A stretch of DNA of 64,000 nt from Salegentibacter sp. (GCA_017795085.1 CP051246.1:3784514-3848513), one strand, 5' to 3'; shown: positions 27,253 through 37,400, counted from the stretch's first letter. Notes: generated by a model from the sequence alone, not told the origin. Numbers and translations are program-made.

Positions 27253-29601
27253 ATGAAATCATTATTTTCTTTATGTTTTAGTCTTTTAAGCTGTATATAT
27301 GTTTATGGCCAAGAAGCAAAGCTTACAGGAAAAATCGTAGATAAAAACGAGCAGCCTGTTCCTTTTGTAAGTATTACAATTGCAGAACTTAATAAAGGCA
27401 CAGCAACCGATATGAATGGAACCTATGAGGTGCCACTTAATACTACCGGCAACTACACTATTGATTTTTCAGCAATTGGTTTCAAAAAACTATCTAAAAA
27501 AATCACTATCGCACAAGGAAACAACACTCTAAACGTTTCTTTACAGGAAAATCTTGAAGGACTAGATCAAGTTGTTATTACCTCTAACAGAACACGGGAA
27601 ACCTTAGACGAAGTTCCATCAGCAGTTTCCGTGTTAACCTCAAAACAAATCGAAAACCTATCTCAAACCAGTAATACAGTTGCTGATATACTTACGGAAG
27701 TTCCCGGTATTGCTCTAGGTAGTAATCAAACAAGTAGTACAGGACAAACCTTACGCGGTAGAAACATGTTGATTTTAATCGATGGGATTCCACAATCTAC
27801 TCCGTTAAGAAAAGGAGGAAGAGATATTAATACAATTGACCCAAGTACAATTGAACGTATCGAAGTCATTAAAGGAGCAACCGCTATTTACGGAAATGGT
27901 GCTGATGGTGGTATTGTAAACTATATTACTAAGAAACCTAATGCTCTTGAAAAATTAAAAAGCACCACAAACATCAGTACTGAAGGAGGCCTAAGCAACT
28001 TTAACAATACCGTAGGTTCTAAAGTTGTACAAACTTTTTCTGGTAACCTAGACAAACTCTCCTATGTAACAAGTGGAAGTATAAGGCAAACCGGGGTTTA
28101 TAAAGATGCAAATGGAGAAGTCATCTCACCATATTACGGCTTAGGAGAAACTAGTCAATATAGTTTATTTGGCAAAATAGGCTACACCTTCAACGATCAA
28201 CATTCTATTGAATTTATGTATAACTATTTCAGCAGCAATCAAGATTCAAATTATATTGCTGATCTTGGAACCTACGGAGAAGAGCCAACTATTGGAGTTC
28301 TAGGAGAAGATCCAGGTGTAGACCAAGGAAATCGTTATAATCATAATGCCCAGCTAACGTATAATTATAACCAAATTTATAAAAATACTGATTTTAAGTT
28401 AAACCTCTACATACAGGATTTTAAAACTATTTATGGCTACACTGATAGTTTTTACGACCCTAACTTAAGTTTTGACGGAGGGCAATCAACCATTTCTTCA
28501 ACTAAGAAAGGAGCTAGATTTAATTTTAATACTTCGTATAATATTGGAGAAATTAAAGGAGATGTTCTCTACGGATTAGATGCCTTAAACGATGTTACCT
28601 CACAAGCTTTAGTTGACGGCAGACCTTGGGTTCCAAAAATAGATATGAACAATATCGCTCCCTACGCTCAGTTAAAAACGATGTATAATAACTTTGTACT
28701 AAAAGGAGGTATTCGTCTTGAAAACATCAAAATTGATGTTCCCGATTACACTACCTTAACACGTTACAATGTTGGCGAAACAGAACCTAATAGCGGTGGT
28801 GTTGCTATTAATGGTGGAGAAGTAGATTATACTGCAACTACTTTTAATATAGGCTTACGTTATAATAAATGGCAACTTTTCAAACCCTTTGTAAGTTTCT
28901 CTCAAAGTTTTTCCGTGGCCGATTTAGGGAGAACCTTACGTGCGGCTACTGAAAACACAGTAAGTCAAATTAATTCTGAAGCTGTAATTGCAAACAATTA
29001 CGAAGTTGGTTTTAACAGCACTCTTGGCAGAACACATTTAAGCGGCTCGTACTACATCAGCAAATCTGATTTAGGTTCTACTTATCGTGAAACAGAAAGT
29101 GGTGCTTTTGAAATTTTACGTCAACCAGAAAAAGTATACGGATTTGAATTAGCTTTAGATACTGAAATCACTGAAAATATAGGCTTTGGGACTTCTGTTT
29201 CTTATACCGAAGGAAAAATAGACGCAAACAATAACGACTCCTACAATACCTATATGGGGGGCGATAGAATTCCACCCTTAAAAACAGTAAGCTATATTTC
29301 GTATACATGGAACAATAGGTTTGATGCTCGCTTATCACATATTTACAGTGGTAACAGAGATAAATTTGAAGCAAACGAAAATGGTGATTACACCTATGGC
29401 AAAGGTCCCATTGAAAATTTCAATATTTTTAATTTAACCACAAGCTATCAATTAACAAATGCTGCTAAACTAAGTTTAGGGGTTAGAAATTTATTTAACG
29501 AAGATTATTACAACTTAATTTCTCAATGGGCGGCAAGAGACTCTAATTATATTAAAGCAAACGGAACGCAATTTACCCTTGGCTTAAGGCTAAACCTGTA
29601 A
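27253..29601 (+). CDS. TonB-dependent outer-membrane receptor (siderophore type)
   Basis: A 782-aa receptor. It has a signal peptide (residues 1-19, ending VYGQ), a CarboxypepD_reg-like domain (about 22-105; LTGKIVDKNEQPVPFVSI), a plug domain (about 115-230; VPSAVSVLTSKQIENLSQ and IERIEVIKGATAIYGNGA), and a beta-barrel to the C-terminus with NLFNEDYYNLIS and final residue Leu. The length and lone arrangement fit a siderophore or metal-chelate receptor rather than a SusC. The PepSY protein 24 bases downstream supports iron uptake. Confidence 0.9.
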   Translation: MKSLFSLCFSLLSCIYVYGQEAKLTGKIVDKNEQPVPFVSITIAELNKGTATDMNGTYEVPLNTTGNYTIDFSAIGFKKLSKKITIAQGNNTLNVSLQENLEGLDQVVITSNRTRETLDEVPSAVSVLTSKQIENLSQTSNTVADILTEVPGIALGSNQTSSTGQTLRGRNMLILIDGIPQSTPLRKGGRDINTIDPSTIERIEVIKGATAIYGNGADGGIVNYITKKPNALEKLKSTTNISTEGGLSNFNNTVGSKVVQTFSGNLDKLSYVTSGSIRQTGVYKDANGEVISPYYGLGETSQYSLFGKIGYTFNDQHSIEFMYNYFSSNQDSNYIADLGTYGEEPTIGVLGEDPGVDQGNRYNHNAQLTYNYNQIYKNTDFKLNLYIQDFKTIYGYTDSFYDPNLSFDGGQSTISSTKKGARFNFNTSYNIGEIKGDVLYGLDALNDVTSQALVDGRPWVPKIDMNNIAPYAQLKTMYNNFVLKGGIRLENIKIDVPDYTTLTRYNVGETEPNSGGVAINGGEVDYTATTFNIGLRYNKWQLFKPFVSFSQSFSVADLGRTLRAATENTVSQINSEAVIANNYEVGFNSTLGRTHLSGSYYISKSDLGSTYRETESGAFEILRQPEKVYGFELALDTEITENIGFGTSVSYTEGKIDANNNDSYNTYMGGDRIPPLKTVSYISYTWNNRFDARLSHIYSGNRDKFEANENGDYTYGKGPIENFNIFNLTTSYQLTNAAKLSLGVRNLFNEDYYNLISQWAARDSNYIKANGTQFTLGLRLNL

Positions 29602-29625
29602 ATTTGTAGCCAGATTGTTTTCTAC

Positions 29626-30675
29626 ATGAACAATAAAAAGCTCTTATCATATCACTCTATCAGTGGACTTATTGCCGGTATTTTCCTATTCATTTTAGGA
29701 ATTACCGGTTCTATTTTAGTATTTAATACTGATATAGATAAAGCTTTATTTCGAAAATATGAAGTCCACAATTCTCCTGAAGCCTTTCATCTTGACCAGG
29801 CCATAAGCAACGTTCAAAACCGGTATAAAAAATGGAATACACGTATTATCCATTTTAAAAAAGGGGAAACTTTTATTTTTAATATTAGAAAACCTGATGC
29901 CAGAAAGTTGGTGTTTGTACATCCTGAAACAGGAAAAATACTAGGCGAAATAGATGAAAGTTCGCATTTTAGTAAGTGGATGTTAAAGCTGCATTACTCT
30001 TTGCACTCTGGTGCAATCGGTAAATTTATAGTCTTTTTTGCAGGGATATTATTTTTAATTTCATTGATGAGTGGAATTATTTTGTATCGAAAAAATATTC
30101 TCAAAACAATTTTTTTTCAAATAAAACTCAAGAAAAAAAACAAGCGGACATATTATTCCATTTTACATCGCTATGTGGGAGTTTGGGCGCTATTGCTCAA
30201 TTTAGTATTAGCCTTTACCGGAGTTTTTTTAGGATACAAAGTTGCCATGGCCGGTTTAAAAAAAAGTAGTATTTCGTCTCCTCCAACGGTAGAAGCTTCA
30301 GTTGAAAGAACACTTCAAAATTTAAAAACCAATCAGCCTAATTTTATTCCAGAATACATTAGGTTACCTTCCTCAGAAAAGGGAACTATTATTATAAATG
30401 GGCCCTTTAAAAAAGACCCGTTCTATTACAGTAAATATTACAATAAAATTGAAGCAAATTACTTAACCGGCAATATTGAAAAAGTCAGGAAGACAACCGG
30501 TCAAAATTTTTTATACCGATTTAATAGCACAATTTTGCCTTTACATTACGGCCAATTCGCAGGGATTTTTGGTAAAATATTTTATGCTTTCATAGGTTTA
30601 TCAGGGCCTTTTCTTTCCATAACCGGATTTTATCTTTGGTTTAAAAGAAAGAGAAAGAAGAAAAAATCAAAATAA
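29626..30675 (+). CDS. PepSY-associated membrane protein (putative siderophore iron reductase)
   Basis: A 349-aa inner-membrane protein of the PepSY_TM family with four hydrophobic segments (about residues 13-33, 135-157, 180-202 and 318-340). Family signatures include HSISGLIAGIFLFILGITGS at the start, the paired histidines in KLHYSLHSG, and the LHRYVGVWALLLNL helix. Members encoded beside TonB receptors are thought to reduce siderophore-bound iron in the periplasm. It converges on haaO with a one-base gap between stop codons. Confidence 0.87.
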   Translation: MNNKKLLSYHSISGLIAGIFLFILGITGSILVFNTDIDKALFRKYEVHNSPEAFHLDQAISNVQNRYKKWNTRIIHFKKGETFIFNIRKPDARKLVFVHPETGKILGEIDESSHFSKWMLKLHYSLHSGAIGKFIVFFAGILFLISLMSGIILYRKNILKTIFFQIKLKKKNKRTYYSILHRYVGVWALLLNLVLAFTGVFLGYKVAMAGLKKSSISSPPTVEASVERTLQNLKTNQPNFIPEYIRLPSSEKGTIIINGPFKKDPFYYSKYYNKIEANYLTGNIEKVRKTTGQNFLYRFNSTILPLHYGQFAGIFGKIFYAFIGLSGPFLSITGFYLWFKRKRKKKKSK

Positions 30676-30676
30676 A

Positions 30677-31219
30677 TCAATCTTTACTAGCCACAAATCT
30701 ATCGTCGGCAGGCATTACTTCGCCGCAATTATCACAGGTTCGCAAGTCTTTACTTTTATAAAAATGTTTAAAATGCCTTAAAAAATCGGTTTCTATATCT
30801 TCTAAAGGAAAATATACCTCATGCAATTTATGGTTACAATTATCGCAGAACCAAAGCAAGCCGTCTTTTCCTTCCAATTGTGTTCTTTTACGCTCTACCA
30901 CAAGCCCCAAGCTATTTTCATGCCGAACCGGGGAATGCGGCACTTTTCCGGGATTTAAATACATATCTCCGGGACCGAGCTTTATTGTTTTCTTCTTGCC
31001 TTCGTCCTGAATATGCACTTCAATTTCCCCTTCTAATTGGTAAAATAATTCTTCTGTCTCGTTGTAATGATAGTCTTTTCGGGCGTTTGGCCCCGCCACA
31101 ATCATCACAATATAATCTTCAGATTCTTTATATAAATTGCGATTTCCTACCGGGGGCTTTAAAGAATCCCGATTTTGCTCGATCCATTTATTTAAATTAA
31201 AAGGTTTATTTACAGCCAT
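30677..31219 (-). CDS. nbaC: 3-hydroxyanthranilate 3,4-dioxygenase
   Basis: A 180-aa cytosolic cupin dioxygenase that opens 3-hydroxyanthranilate in tryptophan (kynurenine) breakdown. Iron ligands are His51, Glu57 and His95 (HYNETEELFYQ and KVPHSP). The bacterial C-terminal rubredoxin-like metal site is complete: Cys125, Cys128, Cys162 and Cys165. The ALDH gene downstream on the same strand may belong to the same pathway; the TonB/PepSY pair lies between them on the other strand. Confidence 0.94.
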   Translation of the reverse strand: MAVNKPFNLNKWIEQNRDSLKPPVGNRNLYKESEDYIVMIVAGPNARKDYHYNETEELFYQLEGEIEVHIQDEGKKKTIKLGPGDMYLNPGKVPHSPVRHENSLGLVVERKRTQLEGKDGLLWFCDNCNHKLHEVYFPLEDIETDFLRHFKHFYKSKDLRTCDNCGEVMPADDRFVASKD

Positions 31220-31344
31220 GACTCTTATTTTATAATGCTAAAATTACAATTTAAAGCTCAGAAAATTTAAATTGAAATCGATAACTTTCCTTCATCAGCT
31301 ATAAAATGGTAAATTCTTATCTTTCGGACTAAAATCCTATTCCC

Positions 31345-32412
31345 ATGAAAAAATTATTGCTCCTTTTTTGTTTAAGCCTCTTCTTAGCCTGTGAAAATTC
31401 AGCAGAAAAACAACTTCAAAGCAAGAGTAAACCCGTTGATTCTACTGAAAACTTTGGAATTGTAATCCACGGTGGTGCAGGAACAATTCTAAAGAAAAAT
31501 ATGAGCGATTCTTTAGAAAAGGAATATAAGGCCAAATTGGAAGAAGCCATAAAGACCGGACATAAAATTTTAGCTGATGGAGGGAACGCATTAGACGCTG
31601 TACAAAAAACCATAAACGTTATGGAAAATTCCCCACTTTTTAACGCAGGGAAAGGCGCGGTGTTCACCAATGCTGAAACCAACGAGCTCGATGCGTCCAT
31701 TATGGATGGTAAAACCTTAAATGCCGGAGCTGTTGCCGGAGTAACCACTGTAAAAAACCCAATAAACCTGGCTTGGGAAGTGATGGAAAATTCAGAACAT
31801 GTGATGATGGCAGGAAAAGGTGCAGAAAAGTTTGCTGAAGAACGCGGAATTGAGCTGGTAACCCCTGAATATTTTTATACTGAAAACCGGTTTAAAAGCC
31901 TGCAACGCCTAAAAAAACGCGAATCTAAAAAAACCGAATTAGATCACAACGCAAACGAAACCGCATTTACCGATCCGTTTATAAAAGATTCGAAATTCGG
32001 AACTGTAGGTTGCGCAGCTTTGGATAAAAACGGGAACCTGGCAGCGGGTACCTCAACCGGAGGGATGACCAATAAAAAATGGGGACGTATAGGTGATGCC
32101 CCAATTATTGGTGCCGGCACTTATGCAAACAATAAAACCGCGGCGGTTTCTGCTACCGGTTGGGGCGAATTTTTTATTCGCGGTGTAGTGGCTTATGATA
32201 TTTCAGCCCTTATGGAATATAAAAACATGAGTTTGCAAGAAGCTGCCCGCGAGGTAATTCAGAAAAAAAACCCGGAATTGGGCGGAAATGGGGGGATTAT
32301 AGCCATAGACCATGCAGGAAATATTTCTATGGAATTCAATACCGCCGGCATGTACCGCGCCCATATGGATAAAGAAGGAAATCTAAAAATAGGGATTTAC
32401 GAAAAAGACTAA
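31345..32412 (+). CDS. Isoaspartyl peptidase/L-asparaginase, exported lipoprotein
   Basis: A 355-aa N-terminal-nucleophile hydrolase (asparaginase 2 family) made as a self-cleaving precursor. The lipobox LFLAC puts the lipidated cysteine at 16. VIHGGAGT opens the enzyme part, and the nucleophile Thr220 stands in FGTVGCAALD, with AAGTSTGGMTNK after it. It removes isoaspartyl residues from peptides or hydrolyses asparagine, here in the periplasm or on the outer membrane. A terminator follows. Confidence 0.92.
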   Translation: MKKLLLLFCLSLFLACENSAEKQLQSKSKPVDSTENFGIVIHGGAGTILKKNMSDSLEKEYKAKLEEAIKTGHKILADGGNALDAVQKTINVMENSPLFNAGKGAVFTNAETNELDASIMDGKTLNAGAVAGVTTVKNPINLAWEVMENSEHVMMAGKGAEKFAEERGIELVTPEYFYTENRFKSLQRLKKRESKKTELDHNANETAFTDPFIKDSKFGTVGCAALDKNGNLAAGTSTGGMTNKKWGRIGDAPIIGAGTYANNKTAAVSATGWGEFFIRGVVAYDISALMEYKNMSLQEAAREVIQKKNPELGGNGGIIAIDHAGNISMEFNTAGMYRAHMDKEGNLKIGIYEKD

Positions 32413-32431
32413 CTTATTTTGAATATAAGTT

Positions 32432-32460
32432 AAATCCGGTATTAAATTTTCCGGATTTTT
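32432..32460 (+). terminator. Intrinsic terminator of the isoaspartyl peptidase gene
   Basis: A perfect stem AAATCCGG/CCGGATTT runs into five T residues. Confidence 0.8.
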
Positions 32461-32547
32461 ATGCTTAAAAATTAAACCCTCAACCTTCTTTTCCGTCTAA
32501 AAACACATTTAACCTGCTTAAAATTATATTAACAATTTTTTAGTTTT

Positions 32548-32584
32548 TTTGGTTCGGTTTTTTCGGAACCAAACTGTAATTTTG
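32548..32584 (+). promoter_or_regulatory. Palindromic operator and -7 box of the RND efflux operon
   Basis: A perfect palindrome TTTGGTTC-N10-GAACCAAA (arms 32548-32555 and 32566-32573) is followed three bases later by the -7 box TAATTTTG (32577-32584). A TTG that could serve as the -33 element lies inside the left arm (spacer 25, somewhat long). A repressor bound here would block the promoter. The GbsR/MarR regulator is the first gene downstream, so autoregulation is the natural reading. Confidence 0.75.
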
Positions 32585-32603
32585 CGGCTTCAATTTTAAA
32601 GAA

Positions 32604-33089
32604 ATGAATAAAACTGAATTAGAAGCTCAGAAAACCCGGCTGATTGAAAAGCTTGGGGTACAATTTGAAAAAGAACATCAATTGGCCCCGGTAGCAGCCC
32701 GGATTTTTTCTACCGTTATAATTACCGGTAAAAAAGGAATCACTTTTGAGCAGCTAGTAACCGATTTAAATGCCGGAAAAAGTACTGTTTCTAATCATTT
32801 AGAACATCTACAGGCGGCTAACCGAATTGAATATTATACCAAACCGGGAGACCGGAAACGTTATTTTATCGTCAAGCCCGACCTTATGGAAAAGCATATT
32901 GATGATTTAACAGAGAAATGGGAAGCTCAAAAATGTATTCACAAAGAAGTACTTGAATACAAAATGATGAGTAATAAATTGAATAAGGAAGACCCTCCAT
33001 TTGATCTGGAATTCCAAAAAAGTCTGCTAGACTTCCTGGACGAAGCCACTGCAGCCGTAAATAAATTAAAGAAAAATATCAACAGTTAG
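32604..33089 (+). CDS. GbsR/MarR-family transcriptional regulator
   Basis: A 161-aa winged-helix regulator: ARIFSTVIITGKKGITFEQLV, the recognition helix region LNAGKSTVSNHLEHLQAANRI and a wing with KPGDRKRYFIV, followed by a helical dimerisation tail. It is the first gene of the efflux operon, 18 bases before the adaptor gene, with a palindromic operator directly upstream. It probably represses the operon until an efflux substrate binds. Confidence 0.88.
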   Translation: MNKTELEAQKTRLIEKLGVQFEKEHQLAPVAARIFSTVIITGKKGITFEQLVTDLNAGKSTVSNHLEHLQAANRIEYYTKPGDRKRYFIVKPDLMEKHIDDLTEKWEAQKCIHKEVLEYKMMSNKLNKEDPPFDLEFQKSLLDFLDEATAAVNKLKKNINS

Positions 33090-33107
33090 TAATTACACAC
33101 AAAAGCA

Positions 33108-34229
33108 ATGAAAAAGATTATTTATTTCAGTCTATTTATAAGCATCGCTATTTTCATATCCTGCGCAGATAGCCAAGGAAGCCAGAAGGCACAAGCTGCA
33201 GGACCGCAACCTTTCCCGGTTTTAGAAGTACCGGTTAAAACAGTTACCGGCTATACATCGTACCCTACCAGTATTGAAGGTGTGGTAAACAGTGAAGTTA
33301 GAGCAAAAGGGACAGGCTATATTACCAATGTTTTGGTAGATGCAGGGGCTAAAGTAAGAAAAGGACAAAGACTCTTCACCCTGGAAACCGAATCCCTTTC
33401 CAAAGATGCAGAAGCTGCAGAAGCCAATGTAAATGCTGCCAAAGTAGAAGTTGAAAAGCTAAAACCTCTGGTAGAAAAAGGCATCATAAGCAAAGTTCAG
33501 CTGGAAACTGCAAAAGCACAACTTGCGCAGGCTGAGGCCAATTATAACAGTATTGCCGCCAATATTGATTATGCCAATATTAAAAGCCCGGTAGACGGTG
33601 CCATTGGCAATATCAATTTTAGAAATGGTGCGTTGGTTTCCCCCGGAGATCCCACCCCGCTTACCACAGTAAGTCAAACCAACGAAGTTTACGCCTTCTT
33701 CTCAATGAATGAAAAAGATTATATGGATTTTATTCAGCAAACCGAAGGAACCGATATAGAAGAAAAATTATCTAATTTTCCACCGGTAACCTTAATTATG
33801 GCCAACGGAAAAGAATATGCTGAAAAAGGAAAAATAGAAACCATTTCAGGGCAAGTTGATTCTTCTACAGGTACGGTTACTTTTAGGGCAAAATTCCCGA
33901 ATCCAAATCAAATACTTTCTAATGGAAATAGTGGGCAAATACGTATTCCTAAAACTTATGAAAATGTAATAGTCGTGCCTGAGATATCAAGTTATGAACA
34001 ACAGGGAAAAACTTATGTATATAAAGTTCAGGGCGATAGTATGGCGATAGCTACACCAATTACTGAAAATGCCCGTGCCCAAAATTTAATTATAGTTGAA
34101 GCTGGCATCAACAAAGGCGAGAAAATTGTTGCTAAAGGCACCGGACAATTAAGGAATAACACACCGGTTAAGCCACAACCTATTTCGTTTGACAGTATCG
34201 CAAAATCCATCAATAAAGTATTTAAATAA
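33108..34229 (+). CDS. RND efflux periplasmic adaptor (AcrA/MexA-like)
   Basis: A 373-aa membrane-fusion lipoprotein with lipobox cysteine at 20 (IFISCADS). The biotinyl-lipoyl half-motif VNSEVRAKGTGYITNVLVDAG is followed by a helical hairpin (DAEAAEANVNAAKVEVEKL to AEANYNSI), the second lipoyl half (YANIKSPVDGAIGNINFRNG), and beta-barrel and membrane-proximal domains. It bridges the inner-membrane pump and the outer-membrane channel encoded next. Confidence 0.93.
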   Translation: MKKIIYFSLFISIAIFISCADSQGSQKAQAAGPQPFPVLEVPVKTVTGYTSYPTSIEGVVNSEVRAKGTGYITNVLVDAGAKVRKGQRLFTLETESLSKDAEAAEANVNAAKVEVEKLKPLVEKGIISKVQLETAKAQLAQAEANYNSIAANIDYANIKSPVDGAIGNINFRNGALVSPGDPTPLTTVSQTNEVYAFFSMNEKDYMDFIQQTEGTDIEEKLSNFPPVTLIMANGKEYAEKGKIETISGQVDSSTGTVTFRAKFPNPNQILSNGNSGQIRIPKTYENVIVVPEISSYEQQGKTYVYKVQGDSMAIATPITENARAQNLIIVEAGINKGEKIVAKGTGQLRNNTPVKPQPISFDSIAKSINKVFK

Positions 34230-34238
34230 AATTCTACA

Positions 34239-37200
34239 ATGCTTAAAAAATTTATAGAAAGACCGGTATTATCAACGGTTGTTTCCATCGTAATCGTGGT
34301 ATTGGGTATTCTGGGAATTTCAACACTTCCGGTAACTCAATATCCCGATATCGCACCACCTACCGTTCAGGTTGAGGCTAATTTCCCGGGTGCCAATGCG
34401 CAAACGGTACTGGAAAGTGTAATTATCCCGCTTGAAGAACAAATTAACGGAGTTGAAGGAATGGATTACATCACTTCAACTGCCAGTAACAATGGTAGTG
34501 CCAGTATACAGGTATTTTTTGACCAGGGCATCGATCCCGATATTGCCGCCGTTAACGTACAAAACCGGGTATCCCGTGCCACTCCGCTACTTCCGCAAGA
34601 GGTAACCCAATCGGGGGTTACTACTCAAAAAGAACAAACCAGTGCTTTGATGTTCTTTACCGTAGTTTCAGATAACGAAGAATATGACGCGACATTTATT
34701 CAAAATTATCTGAATATTAATGTAATTCCTGAATTACAACGAATCAATGGCGTAGGTAATGTAAATGTTTTCGGAGCTAAAAAATACGCTATGCGTATTT
34801 GGCTGCAACCTGAGAAATTAGCAGCCTACAACTTAATTCCTTCTGATGTTATTGGTGCCATTAACGAACAAAGCCAGGAAGCTGCAGCAGGCTCTTTAGG
34901 CCAAAACAATGCTGAAGCGTTTGAATATGTTTTGCGTTACAGCGGAAGGTACCAGAGTGAAGAACAATACCAGAATATTATTATAAAAGCATTGGATAAC
35001 GGCCAGTATTTACGCCTGGCTGATGTGGCCGATGTTGAATTAGATGCCGAGGGTTACAATGTAATAGGCTATACCAACGGGAAACCGGGTGTGAATATGG
35101 CGGTTTATCAAACCCCGGGCTCCAATGCACAGGAAATTATTGAAGAAATACACGCCAAATTAGACGAAATGGAAAAAGATTTTCCTTCAGGTCTTTCGGT
35201 GTATATAAATTTTGACACCAATGAATTCCTAACCGCTTCTATAGACAAAGTAATAACCACTTTAATAGAAGCTTTCATATTGGTATTTGTGGTAGTTTTC
35301 CTCTTTTTACAAGATTTTAGGTCAACTCTTATCCCGGCTATTGCAGTTCCGGTTTCTATTATAGGAACATTCTTTTTCCTCAACCTCTTTGGATATTCCA
35401 TAAACCTGCTCACACTTTTTGCGCTGGTGCTGGCTATTGGTATTGTGGTAGACGATGCTATTGTAGTTGTAGAGGCCGTTCACGCCAAAATGGAAGAAGG
35501 TGCTAAATCTGCTTTATCGGGTACCCGTAAAGCCATGGATGAAATTACCGGTGCAATTATTTCGATTACCCTGGTAATGGGAGCCGTGTTTATACCTGTA
35601 ACTTTTATTTCAGGGCCTACGGGAGTTTTCTACGAGCAATTTGGGGTTACACTTATTGTTGCTATTGCAATTTCAGCAGTAAACGCTTTAACTTTAAGTC
35701 CGGCACTATGTGCTATTTTCTTAAAGCCCCATCAGGAAGACGAAGAGCATAAGAAGAAGAACTTTTTACAGCGTTTCTTTAGTTCGTTTAATACAGCATT
35801 TAACGTAACTACTGATAAATATGTACGCTCACTTTCTTTCTTAAACCGCCATAAGTGGATTACCGGATTTATTCTTATAGCTGCGGTAGTTGGTATTTAT
35901 TGGGGGGCCAAAACCACTCCAACAGGTTTTGTTCCCGATGAAGACCGCGGAATATTATTTGTAAATGTTGAATTACCTCCCGGAGCTTCTTTAGACAGAA
36001 CGGTAGGCATTACTTCTGAATTAGAAAAAAAAGCACAACAAATTGAAGGGGTTCAGGGGGTTTCCCTCGTAAACGGATTCAGCTTAATTGGGGGTGCCGG
36101 TAGTAACTATGCGCTTGGGTTTATAAAATTAGACCCCTGGGGTGAACGAGAGGAAGACCATCTTTCGGTAGAAGCAATTCAGGGGCAATTATTTCAAATA
36201 GGTGCTTCTTTTGCTGATGCACAAATGCTGTTTTTCTCTCCGCCCAGTGTCCCCGGGTTTGGAGTATCAGGAGGTTTTGAGGCAGAATTACTCGATCAGT
36301 CCGGGGGTAGTTTTAAAGAGTTGGACAACCAAACACAAAATTACCTGGCAGAATTATCAAAAAGACCGGAAATTCAGTATGCACAAAGCTCGTTCAATAC
36401 AAATTACCCGCAATATGAAATGGATCTGAATATTCCAAAAGCCAAAGAAGCCGGAGTAGATATTTCAACTATTTTTTCTACGCTTCAGGGATATATTGGA
36501 AGTATTTACGCAGCAGATTTCTCGAGGTTTGGTAAACAATATCGCGTATATGTTCAGGCCTATCCTGAAGATCGCTCCTCTACCGACGATTTAAATTCTT
36601 TGACGGTTAGGAATGCGGAAGGCGAAATGGCACCCTTAAGCGAATTTGTAAGTTTAAAACGCGTTTACGGACCTCAATCGGTAACACGATTTAACCTCTT
36701 TAACTCAGCAACTATAAACGGAGCTCCGGCACCCGGTTATTCTTCCGGTGATGCTATTACGGCTGTACAAGAGGTAAGTGAACAATCCCTACCCGAGAAT
36801 TTTAGTATAGATTATGGAGGCCTTACCCGAGAAGAAATTTCGGCGGGTTCACAATCTATCTTTATTCTGCTTTTAAGTATCCTGTTTGTGTATTTTATCC
36901 TTTCAGCGCAGTATGAAAGCTATTTAATACCTTTTGCAGTATTACTTTCCCTACCCGTAGGAGTACTTGGATCTTACCTTGTTACCAAATTTGCAGGTCT
37001 CCAGGCTAATATCTATTTCCAGATTGCTTTAATCATGTTACTTGGACTACTGGCCAAGAATGCAATCTTAATTGTAGAGTTTGCCATGCAACGCCGTCGG
37101 GCAGGATTTTCAATTGTAGATGCGGCATTGGACGGTGCTAAAGTTAGATTACGGCCAATTCTAATGACCTCATTTGCTTTTATTATCGGACTTCTCCCCC

Positions 37201-37400
37201 TGGTTTTTGCCGGTGGTACAGGAGCCGCAGGTAACCGGTCTATTGGTACCGGCGCTGTTGGAGGTTTATTGATAGGAACTATTTTAGGAGTGTTTATAAT
37301 TCCGATACTCTACATTATTTTCCAATGGTTACAGGAAAAAATAACCGGTGTACCAGAAGCAGTTAAAACAGAAAACAATACAATTTCTGAAAAAGAATAA
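34239..37400 (+). CDS. RND multidrug efflux pump, HAE1 type (AcrB-like)
   Basis: A 1053-aa proton-driven inner-membrane transporter of usual HAE1 length. The start MLKKFIERPVLSTVVSIVIV, the paired proton-relay aspartates in GIVVDDAIVVVEAVHAKM, RPILMTSFAFIIGLLPLVF, and two large periplasmic loops (about 30-330 and 560-870) are as in AcrB. It starts nine bases after the adaptor gene. Substrates (drugs, detergents, bile-like compounds) cannot be told from sequence. Confidence 0.96.
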   Translation: MLKKFIERPVLSTVVSIVIVVLGILGISTLPVTQYPDIAPPTVQVEANFPGANAQTVLESVIIPLEEQINGVEGMDYITSTASNNGSASIQVFFDQGIDPDIAAVNVQNRVSRATPLLPQEVTQSGVTTQKEQTSALMFFTVVSDNEEYDATFIQNYLNINVIPELQRINGVGNVNVFGAKKYAMRIWLQPEKLAAYNLIPSDVIGAINEQSQEAAAGSLGQNNAEAFEYVLRYSGRYQSEEQYQNIIIKALDNGQYLRLADVADVELDAEGYNVIGYTNGKPGVNMAVYQTPGSNAQEIIEEIHAKLDEMEKDFPSGLSVYINFDTNEFLTASIDKVITTLIEAFILVFVVVFLFLQDFRSTLIPAIAVPVSIIGTFFFLNLFGYSINLLTLFALVLAIGIVVDDAIVVVEAVHAKMEEGAKSALSGTRKAMDEITGAIISITLVMGAVFIPVTFISGPTGVFYEQFGVTLIVAIAISAVNALTLSPALCAIFLKPHQEDEEHKKKNFLQRFFSSFNTAFNVTTDKYVRSLSFLNRHKWITGFILIAAVVGIYWGAKTTPTGFVPDEDRGILFVNVELPPGASLDRTVGITSELEKKAQQIEGVQGVSLVNGFSLIGGAGSNYALGFIKLDPWGEREEDHLSVEAIQGQLFQIGASFADAQMLFFSPPSVPGFGVSGGFEAELLDQSGGSFKELDNQTQNYLAELSKRPEIQYAQSSFNTNYPQYEMDLNIPKAKEAGVDISTIFSTLQGYIGSIYAADFSRFGKQYRVYVQAYPEDRSSTDDLNSLTVRNAEGEMAPLSEFVSLKRVYGPQSVTRFNLFNSATINGAPAPGYSSGDAITAVQEVSEQSLPENFSIDYGGLTREEISAGSQSIFILLLSILFVYFILSAQYESYLIPFAVLLSLPVGVLGSYLVTKFAGLQANIYFQIALIMLLGLLAKNAILIVEFAMQRRRAGFSIVDAALDGAKVRLRPILMTSFAFIIGLLPLVFAGGTGAAGNRSIGTGAVGGLLIGTILGVFIIPILYIIFQWLQEKITGVPEAVKTENNTISEKE

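Noticed and set aside
27253..29601. TonB receptor as a SusC of a carbohydrate locus
   Set aside because: There is no SusD gene; the protein is shorter than typical SusC and is followed by a PepSY iron-reductase-like gene.
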